From Linum tenue (taxonomy: Eukaryota > Streptophyta > Magnoliopsida > Malpighiales > Linaceae), in contig CAMGYJ010000008.1 in assembly GCA_946122785.1 (NCBI GenBank), forward strand, positions 16,331,475 through 16,395,474: DNA of 64,000 nt, written 5' to 3'. Position 1 is the first letter of the stretch. Each line of letters begins with the position of its first letter. A model generated the notes under the pieces. The model had not been told where the DNA came from. It searched no databases and saw only the letters and a list, made by a program, of their open reading frames with translations. The translations under genes were made by a program, and so were the position numbers. Below are positions 55,861 through 64,000 of the stretch, in pieces.

Positions 55861-55868
55861 TATTTATA
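55861..55868 (-). promoter_or_regulatory. TATA box for the second antisense gene
   Basis: TATAAATA on the minus strand, about 290 bp upstream of the chosen ATG, in the same relative place as in the intact Tat element. Confidence 0.55.
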
Positions 55869-56304
55869 GTTGGCCAGGGGAAAACGAAGGGTTAAAGTCG
55901 GCCAGGGGAAAGCGAAGGGTTAAAGTTGCATAGGGATCCGTAACCGTCAGATCCTACAAAATCTTTTCGAAATTCAAAAAATCCCCGCCCAAATAGCCCA
56001 GTATTTGCTTCACTCCAACACTCCAAATATTTCTACACGACTTTGAACTCATGCAAGTAAATTTGTTTCCCGCTTAATTTATAAAATTTTCAAGAACACA
56101 CATCAATCATTCACTTCAGATTATGATTTTGATGATTTACGAATGGATCGATATCAAACCAAAAGTTAATCACTCACTCACATGTCTACCCTAATATTCG
56201 TATTCGTATGATTCTAAGGTGTTGAGCTGGAGACTGGAGTTAGAGAAACTTACTCTAACTATCTTGAAAAGAAAAAAAAATTCTAATTCCCACATTATTT
56301 CATT

Positions 56305-57144
56305 CTGTTGGGCATATGACTCGGACCTAGCCGCGCCAAAGAAACACATCACGACCGAAGACCCCCAGCGTAGTCGCGCGAAGACCCCGACCGCTACACC
56401 TCAGCATGGTTCGCCACGTCCCAGCACGATAAGCTCGAGCGCGGAACAACAAGAGACGCGCGTATGGAAAGAGCAAAGCGGTGACCAGACCGAAGAGGCG
56501 TAGAGAGCGTCGTCTCGATTCCCGAGGGGTAGTCACATCGGAACCCTAAGCATAGTCCTAGATGAGTCTCTGACATGTCCTAGGTAGAAGCATGGCCCAA
56601 ACCCTTGGTATGTCAGTAGTCACATCATGGTACCCTCATGTCAGTCAACCACTCACCCACCACCATGTAGCCTATAAATATGACATTTACTACGGTGGGT
56701 GAGGGGATCGCATTTTGGACATTCTCCTCTATGAACATCTACTTCTCTCTCTAGAACTCGAATTCTCTCAACCTCATCCCCTCAGTTTCATTCTCCGAAT
56801 CCCAGTTACCCGGGAGATCATATATTTTCCTCTTTGTTTGCTCTCCTTGACCCACATCCTTCCCTGAACCTCACTCCTACACTCAGTTAGGTTCAAACAC
56901 ATTCCATTCTTTTTCATTATGAAATTGGCAGCTACTACTATTCTAATAATTTTTTTTTTTGCCATAAAATGAAAGAGCATCTTTGAGGTGATGTTTGCTA
57001 TTTTGCGAACTCATTTTACTACTAATCTAACAAATTTTTTTTGAATAAATTAAATCAAATAATTATGTTTTATTCATAGTTTCATACATATTTCACATGT
57101 TTTGGCAACCTAATCATCGCAATAAACAATGAATTTGTACGTTA
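56305..57144 (+). other. possible 3' LTR of the truncated Tat element
   Basis: From 56305 (TGTTGGGCATATGAC) the sequence becomes moderately GC-rich, has a TATA-like box (CCTATAAATATG, about 56681) and a CT-rich stretch after it, as an LTR would. No purine tract precedes it, no partner LTR exists because the 5' end is lost, and the right end cannot be placed before the MULE target site. The 436 bp between 55869 and 56304 hold no gene. Confidence 0.35.
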
Positions 57145-57599
57145 CTTTCCATGGGGTTAATTCCATGAATATTGTTTTTTTTTTTAATTTACCAGGAATA
57201 TAGTGGTTTTAAAACTATTTACAAGAATATTGTGTTTTTAGGAAGAAAGTCGGCGACGGCGCCCGAGACTTAGAAATTCAAGTTTTAAACGCTGTTGATA
57301 GCGACGGCGCCCCAGTCCCGAGCATTGGCGCCTTCTGAAATTTCAAAAATTTTAAGAGGCGCCAAAGCCCGAGACCGAGGCGCTGTCGCTGTCAAGTTTA
57401 ATTTTTTTTTACCCCCTTCCTCCCCCCTCCCCCTCTCGCACCACACCAGACCAGACCCATCCCACCTCCCCTCTCCACTCCTCTCTCCATCCCAGCGCCA
57501 AGAACAAGCGGCGACGCCGAGAAAAAGGCAGCAGCGCCACAGTCCAAGGCGGCGGCGCGCGGCACAAGGCGAAGTCGCCACATCTCTAGCGGCGGCGCA

Positions 57600-60378
57600 A
57601 TGTCGGACGACGAGCAGGCCCCCGGCGGCGGCAGAGGAAGAGGCCGAGGCCGGCGAGGTCGGCGTGGCGGCGGTGGCGGTGATGGCGGCGGCGGCGGCGG
57701 CGGCGAACGTTACCGGAGTGAGTATTGCCGGCGGCGGCCGGCTTCTCGCCGGCGGCGACTTTTTCCGGCGACTTTTTTTTTTTTTTTTTTGTCTAACATT
57801 TTTTTTCTTCAGTTCCTAGGCTTATCGATCCTTGTTCGATGAGACCACCACCTACGACAATCGATACTGCTCCGAATGATCCGGAACTTCTTTGGGGGCA
57901 TGGTCACCATCGGATTGACGCAGTTTGGGCAAATGAGGTAAGTTTTTTAAATTAAATTATTTCTATAGTTTTTTTTATTAGCGGTATAATAGAAATAGAA
58001 TAGAATAGAATTAAATTAAATTAAGAATAGAATTAGATTAAATTAAGAATATTATATTAGAATAAGTTTAGTTTAGATATATAAAAATTAAGAATAGAAT
58101 TAGATTAAATTAAGAATATTATATTGAAGGAATTGAATTAATATAGTTTTGTGCATTAATTAATTATAGGCTGGTGATCGACCATACCACATTCGTCATA
58201 CGGGCAATTTAGTTCGATACAATCCACTGTACCTGCCGTATCTCGTCGATGCCGGCTTGTCTAGTGTTCTGCCACTAGCCCCTCTTACCGGTGATCCGGG
58301 TTTGATTACTGCGCTCGTAGAGCGTTGGAGACCCGAGACATCGACATTTCACATGCCGTTCGGTGAGGTGACGATCACTCTAGAGGACGTTGCGACACTC
58401 ACTGGATTAGCGATCAACGGTGATGCCGTCATAGTAGACATACCAGACGAGGACTGGTCGGCTATGTGTCTTCGACTGTTAGGACAGGCTCCTACTGATC
58501 TTGGTGGCGGCGTCATCCGGATTACTTGGCTCGGGGATACTTTCGATGAGCTACCGCTTTCTGCATCACCAGAGACGACAGAGCAGTATGCTAGAGCGTA
58601 TGCGCTGTCTCTGATGGGAGGTGTCTTGTTCTCCGATCGGTCTGGAGGTTCAGTTCACCTGCAGTATCTACTTTTGGTAGAGGATTGGCGCAGAGCGGGG
58701 AGGTTTGCTTGGGGAGCAGCTGTGCTATCCTACTTGTACCGTGAGATGGGTAGATCGGCGCTGCAGATGACGGCATCTTCTTCACTGGGTGGTGACTTTG
58801 GTGGATGGGCCGCCTTGCTGATGCTCTGGACGTGGGAGCGGTTTCCTCATACATCACCACTACATGCGGTGACGGGTGCGCAGATTACTCAGGACGCAGT
58901 GCCACGTGGCATTCGGTGGCTTCCGGCTCAGACCCGTCAGCATGGAGATCAGTTCTACTTGTACAAGCTGTGGTTTGACGAGTGCACGACATTCGTGGTT
59001 AGTATATAACATTTAGTTTTATAGAATAGTTTTAATTGATTTATTATAGATTTAGGAGTAATTATGTGACCAATCCTTGTGTGCAGTGGCGTCCGTACTT
59101 TCATAGAGGTCTGGACTACAGCGGTACTGTGATCCAGTCCCACACGTTTCGAGCAGTGGTTCCGCTGATCTGCTTCTCATCGCAGATGTGGCATCATCCA
59201 GATCGCGTGCTAGGACAGTTTGGAATGGTTCAGGACCGGCCTCATCCTCCACATTCCGCGGCTGAGATTAGATTTTTTCTTCGTGTGGGACAGCATGGAC
59301 CATCACGTGGCCAGCAGTTCTTACAGGCAGCCAGCGAGTCGATTGAGTTGTGGAACCGTCGACATGAGTTCGTAGCGCAGACGAGCTACAGTGACGTGGA
59401 ATTAGCTTACCACTCGGAGCATCAAGAGTGGTATAGAGATGTCACTAGACGTTCAGGCACACGGAGAGTTGCTGCACTGAACGCAGCGGTGAGTTTTTTT
59501 AGTAATTAAAATTTGTGTTTTAATTGTTTTTAGATGTGTGGAATTTCTGATATTTTCCATTTAAATTGCAGTACGACTGCATGGAGACCGTTGAGCAGGG
59601 TTTACGTGATGGGATGAGAGCAGGAGGGCTATCATATGACCAGATGGCGGAGTATGCTGACCAGTTGGCGGCAGGTGTTACAGCTATAGGTTTTAGTCAT
59701 CGCCGACATTCGGATACAGAGCCAGTACAGCGGTACCCTGATGAGCGTAGCTTAGCCAGCTGGCCAGAGCGTAGGACTCAGCCATCGGGCTGGGGCGTGC
59801 CACCGCCACAGTTCATAGAGGAGCCCAGGAGGAGGAGACAGCGACGTGAGCAGGGTGACGTACCTCGTGGAGTGAGGTACTCAGATCGTCAGCCAGTCAG
59901 ACCTACTTCGACCTTCACATTCCACCAGCCTTCTCAGCCACCGTTACGGCCAGGCGCTTCTACCGGATTTCAGGCAGGCACCAGTTCTTCTAGCCCTCAG
60001 TTTCAGGCCCAGGAGGATAGCTTTCACACACCTCAGCATGCTACGATGGGAGGAGGGCACATGGGATCAGGTAGTACAGTCCTGCCACATTTGGACGTCG
60101 ACGAGTGGGAGCGTGTCGATCTGCAGATGCAGGATCAGGACTTCCAGACATCTCATTGGGCATATGAGCAGCAGCGACGAGAGGGTCCACCGGATGAGCA
60201 GGTTCAGTCCCAGGTGGATGATATGTTCGGCACACAGGATCAGGATGATGGGGCGGAGAGAGCTGAGCAGTTGCCTCCACGAGACAGGAGGCCAGCGAGG
60301 TGTGGTACTGGCGGCCATCTAGTGGCAGAGCACGGTGGTCGTCGTGGTGGTCGGCGCGGTGGTCGTGGTGGTCGTTAG
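57600..60378 (+). CDS. plant mobile domain (PMD, MAIN-like) protein
   Basis: Five exons: 57600-57717, 57813-57937, 58170-58997, 59087-59488 and 59572-60378, with consistent phases, giving 759 residues. Exon 1 is a short Gly/Arg head (RGRGRGRRGRRGGGGG). Exon 2 has RLIDPC and AVWANE, the usual lead-in. Residues about 98-450 form the aminotransferase-like plant mobile domain (LVERWRPETSTFHMPFGEVTITL as split blocks: WRPETSTFHMPFGE, TLEDVATLTGL, YLLLVEDW, WAALLMLWTWERFP). The C-terminal exon is Gln/Arg-rich with a final RGG run (RRGGRRGGRGGR). Host PMD proteins such as MAIN and MAIL1 act in the nucleus in silencing and genome stability; transposon versions are known but their role is not. Here it may assist the transposase or counter silencing; that is inference. 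Confidence 0.88.
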
Positions 60379-60742
60379 TGTATTTATGTACTATGTTGAG
60401 ATATCTATTATTATTATGTTCTTTATGACTATGAATTATTATTATGTACTTTCGTTCTTGAGACTATTTATTATTATGTACTTATTTTTTGGACTATTTT
60501 TAATTTCATGCGGACTAATTCATGTTATTGTTGTTGTCTAAATTGAGACTTTAAATATAAAACCAACAAATTCCAAAAGCTAGTTCAGTTCATAAAAGTC
60601 CAAACAACAACTGCTTCAAACAACAACAACTCCAAAAAACAACAACTTCAAACAACAACAAGTCCAAACAACAAGTCCAAACAACAACTTCAACGAGATA
60701 AATCGAAAGAAAAACAACAACTGCTACATTCAAACAAACTTC
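60379..60742. other. shared 3' region of the convergent MULE genes
   Basis: 364 bp, AT-rich, with TTATTATGTACTT repeats on the left and CAACAA-rich repeats (about 60600-60720) on the right. It presumably holds the polyadenylation sites of both genes. Confidence 0.6.
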
Positions 60743-63426
60743 TCAGCCACGTCTATTCCCTCTACTTCCTCCTCTTCTACCACCTCTCGCACTTCGTTGG
60801 CCACCACTCCCTCTTCGGTTGCTCCCACTCCCACTTGCTTGGCCACCACAGGTTGATGCATTATGTCCCGCTTGGTTACAGTTGCTACACACTTGCTGTG
60901 ATGAACCCTCCCTTGGCCAATCCATCTCGTTGTGAATTCGTGTTGATCTTGGTCTCCCCGGCTTTCTAATCATGTCCAGATTAGGATGGAGAGTAGTGTC
61001 ATTATGCTTCTTCCAACCCTTAGGTTCACCAAGAGGAGAGAAACTTGTCCCATAACAAGCAAGCACTGTTCGAAGCTTGTAGACGTCGTTTACAAACCTA
61101 TATGGATGGGCTCCCATTCGGTTGCAAGCTGCAATGGCATGAGAGCAAGGAATTTTATTTCCTTGAAATTTCCCACAAGTGCAAAATCCCGTCCGGTTGT
61201 GGTCGTCAAAGTGCACTGTGAGTGTGTTTGACCCCGTCATGTTTAAATTGTTGGGGGGAGTCTGAACTACATAGATGCCTTGACTTCGATCAAGAGCTGT
61301 CACAGAATGCCCAACTGCCTTTTGTGACCACGGCTTCATCAGTTCTTCGCACTTGGTGGAGTACTGTGAAGGACCACTCCTAATTTCTGCTCCTGTCTCC
61401 AACCTGTACTTATCGAATTTCTCCACCAATCGCCAATAGGTATGTTGCACAAGAGAAGCTATAGGAAGTGCACGAATACCTTTGAAAACACCATTGATGC
61501 TTTCTGCCATGTTGGATGTCAGGATAGACCAACGACGCCCACCATTGAAGTTATCATGTGCTAAACTCCAACGAATCTGATGTTGGTCCACCCAGTTATC
61601 ACATGAAATATTTCTATCAGTGGCCACCTTCTTAAATTGCTCAACTTGACGATCGAACTTCTCCAAGCGTTTTTCTCCGGCTAACAAAATAATCAACCAC
61701 ACGGGTTAGATAAATTCATGACAAACTTACCTAAAAATAAATAACAAAATTAAATGAAGAAGGCTTACCGACTCGAAATAGTTGCTTATACATAATTCTG
61801 CTTTTAGTCTTCCTTTGCAAATTGCTTGCATAGTGTCGCATGCACCACCTCCACTCCCAACCTCTTCCGATGTTATTCATGGCTTCATAGAGTCCTGCAT
61901 GTCTATCTGAGATGATGCATACATCATTTCGATCAGTCAAACCCTGAACGTGACGTATGAACCATGGCCAACTATCAGTATTCTCACTCTCCACTATGGC
62001 AAATGCAATTGGAAAAATCTTCTTCCGGCCATCAAATGAGCTCGCCATGAGTAGCACTCCTTTATACTTCCCAGTAAGAAATGTCCCATCAACAACAATG
62101 ACGCCTGGACAATACTTGAATCCATCTATACAAGGTCCATAAGCCCAAAATACTCGCTGAAATATCGAATGACCTGGTTGAGTCGAAGGAACTCTTACCC
62201 AATCAATCACCGATGTTGGCATTTTTCTCTTGACCACCCGCAAGAATGTCTGCAAAAAATCATAGGATTCTTCCCAATTTCCATGCAACTTCTCCAATGC
62301 TCTTTGTTTCCCATACCAAGCCTTCTTGTAAGTAACTTGCATATTAAACTTATCTTTCAACTCGGCTTGCACAGTTAGAACACTCAGATTTGGTTGGGCA
62401 CGTACCAAATGTTTGACGGCCTCAGATATCACGTCGACATCAAGATGGCGATGATCCGTCGGTTGAGTCGTACTGCTACAAGTATGCACCAACTCGACCT
62501 TTCTCACGCTCCAATCGCCTCCCACATCTCGACATCCAAACCGCACCATCCAAGGACATTTGTCCTCCTTGTGCATCAAACATCTGATCTTCCAGATTGA
62601 AGGTGACGACTCCACCACGTTATACTGAAAGTTGCGTTGTAGTGCATAGTGCTTAATCGCCACCTGTGCAGCTTGTTTCGAGTGAAATATCTGCCCCTTG
62701 TAGAATTCTCCATCAAAACCACCAACAGTAGACCCTGGAATTACGCCATATGAATCAGCATATGATAATTCCTCGTCCTCTTCATTACCCTGCAAGTAAA
62801 AATATGGAGGATAATTAGGTAGTTCTCCTCCCTCCCCGTCGTCGTCGTCCTCCTCCTCCTCCTCGTCTTCCTCCTCCTCCTCATCTTCCTCCTCTTCGTC
62901 ATCATCGTCATCAAAGGCAGGATCGGATGGCACGCTCCATGTATCATCACCGTCATCATCGTCTTCCTCTCCATCCCGATCCTCACTGAGCTCAGCATGT
63001 ATCTCAGCACCCAAACAATAAGAATTTTGTGCCATAAAATTCCAAAGCACATTTAAGCTATCATCATCGACAATAGGCATTGCATGATGAAATAAAACAC
63101 CATTTTGCCATTCTGGAAGACAGTAGGTGAAACCTGTAATCACAACACTATCTTGTACTGTTTCGTCTCTAATCCGTATTCTCCGAATTAGATGATCACA
63201 AAGTTTCTGATAGTTCACCCTGGATGGAATAGTAATCTGGAAACTTAAACCACCAACAAAATGGACACCCAAATTGTCTTCTACTTTCTCTGATCGCCAC
63301 CGAACAGCTAGTTCAAATCTCCTAAAACCACTACATTAAAAACAAACTCTAATTACTAATTGGACAAAATCATTATGATGAATACATGGAAAAAAAAAAT
63401 TACGACTCTTACCTGTTATCAGCCAT
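60743..63426 (-). CDS. MuDR-type transposase
   Basis: Three exons: 63426-63413 (MADN plus 2 nt), 63321-61769 and 61680-60743, with consistent phases, giving 834 residues. A short N-terminal module (to about 100) is followed by a long Asp/Glu tract (about 125-170), the MULE DNA-binding domain (from about 213, Cys and His ligands in IRCLMHKEDKCPW and VELVHTC), and the MULE transposase core with the DDE residues in VVVDGTFLTGKYKG (near 416), ISDRHAGLYE (near 476) and NMAESINGVF (near 581). A SWIM zinc finger (CTCGKFQGNKIPCSH, near 689), a zinc knuckle (CSNCNQAGHNASTC, near 784) and a Gly/Arg tail close it. It cuts and joins at the TIRs and makes the 9-bp duplication. No defect is visible. Confidence 0.93.
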
Positions 63427-63837
63427 CTTCCCAGCAACCAGACAGCAACACCAGAGCTTCTCTCAGAACTTCTTTCAGTTTTTTGGTGATGAAGAACCGA
63501 AGGAAAGGTGCAGTATATATAATGGAATGGGAGGTGCTGGAGTGGGAAAAAATGGCAGCGACGAAGCCCCAGTCTGGGGCGCCGACGCTTTTTCTATCTC
63601 CAAAGCGCCAAAGCCCCAGTCCGGGGCGCCGGCGCCGAGTTTTTTTTTTTAAAAAGCATCTAGCGCCGGCGCCCCGGACTGGAGCTTCGGCGCTTTCAAC
63701 ATATCAAAAAACACAATATTCCTGTAAATAGTTTTAAAACCACTATATTCGTGGTAAATTAAAAAAAAAAAACAATATTCCTGAAAATAACCCCTTTCCA
63801 TGCATTTCTCATTTTCACATAAATAAATAAATAAAAA

Positions 63838-64000
63838 CTATCCACAGAGCTCCTCCTCCACCAATTCCTCGAACCTCTCCATCGCGGAAACCGGCAGGGC
63901 AACGAGCACGTTAAAGCTCCCTTTCTCCGTCGGATGCCCCAAAACGACAATCGTGTGTGCAGTCTCCACCGGCTCGCTCAGAAACGGCTCCCCCCACCCA
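63838..64000 (-). CDS. 3' end of a host gene, partial
   Basis: An open frame enters from the right edge on the minus strand and ends at TAG 63840-63838 after 54 codons (GWGEPFLSEPVETAHTIVV at the start, MERFEELVEEELCG at the end). The strand-and-helix pattern and good codon quality suggest a real C-terminal exon, but I do not recognise the family. The MULE has inserted 36 bp past the stop codon, in the 3' UTR. Confidence 0.55.
   Translation of the reverse strand, partial: GWGEPFLSEPVETAHTIVVLGHPTEKGSFNVLVALPVSAMERFEELVEEELCG

Larger units (their letters stand above)
49101..55868 (+). mobile_element. 5'-truncated Tat-lineage element
   Basis: A second Tat element, in plus orientation and different in sequence from that at 15367. 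The 5' LTR, gag and the catalytic half of the protease are gone; homology starts within the protease at 49101. Pol, tandem repeats and the antisense gene follow in the same order as in the intact element. A 3' LTR could lie at about 56305 onwards but is not proven. The right boundary given is only the antisense promoter. Pol is damaged, while the antisense gene is open. Confidence 0.85.
57154..63793. mobile_element. autonomous Mutator-like element with a PMD gene
   Basis: 6640 bp flanked by the perfect 9-bp duplication CTTTCCATG (57145-57153 and 63794-63802). The terminal inverted repeats are about 92 bp (57154-57245 and 63702-63793), starting GGGTTA and sharing AATATTGTTTTTTTTTTT and AGTGGTTTTAAAACTATTTACA. 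Just inside both ends are GGCGCC-rich subterminal blocks. It carries two convergent genes, a PMD protein (57600-60378, plus) and a MuDR-type transposase (60743-63426, minus). Both read open with consistent splice phases, so the element may be active. Confidence 0.93.

Noticed and set aside
56219..56503. 94-residue plus-strand ORF near the possible LTR.
   Set aside because: No homology recognised; it crosses the proposed LTR start.

Overview
This is nuclear DNA of a flowering plant, most likely a eudicot. It carries intron-containing F-box/FBD genes, a chloroplast TPR gene, a PPR gene, a class II plant O-methyltransferase, a plant initiator tRNA-Met gene and a dense set of plant transposons. 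The species cannot be named from sequence alone. Exon structures below come from reading splice sites and codon phase by eye; none is backed by transcripts.

Layout: (1) 2.3-12.5 kb: two paralogous minus-strand F-box/LRR/FBD genes with the same 4-exon structure. The first has an in-frame stop in exon 3, and a nearly intact Ty3/gypsy chromovirus (4253-9136, 208-bp LTRs, 5-bp TSD) lies 111 bp upstream of its start codon. A 1.8-kb L1-type retroinsertion (12693-14494, 17-bp TSD) lies upstream of the second. (2) 15.4-26.3 kb: a complete, very young Tat-lineage LTR retrotransposon (592-bp LTRs with two differences, 5-bp TSD) with gag-pol on the minus strand and a separate four-exon gene on the opposite strand. 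(3) 26.8-35.4 kb: host genes: SLOW GREEN 1-like TPR protein, PPR protein, tRNA-iMet(CAT), a small acidic protein, and a third F-box/FBD gene with a solo LTR in intron 2. (4) 36.4-47.7 kb: a non-autonomous CACTA element, an O-methyltransferase with a hAT element and a MITE in its intron, a 722-bp tandem duplication, a fold-back MITE, a small Mutator-type element with GC-rich cargo, and remnants of a LINE RNase H and of the third F-box gene. (5) 47.7-57 kb: the 5' end of a plant mobile domain (PMD) gene, followed by a 5'-truncated Tat element whose pol is dead but whose antisense gene is still open. (6) 57.15-63.8 kb: an apparently intact Mutator-like element (9-bp TSD, about 92-bp TIRs) with a five-exon PMD gene convergent with a three-exon MuDR-type transposase gene. 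The 3' end of a host gene closes the window.

The two most interesting systems are the spliced antisense gene shared by the two Tat elements (same phase-1 splice junction, shared N- and C-terminal motifs, own TATA box) and the autonomous MULE carrying a PMD gene in the place where maize MuDR carries mudrB.
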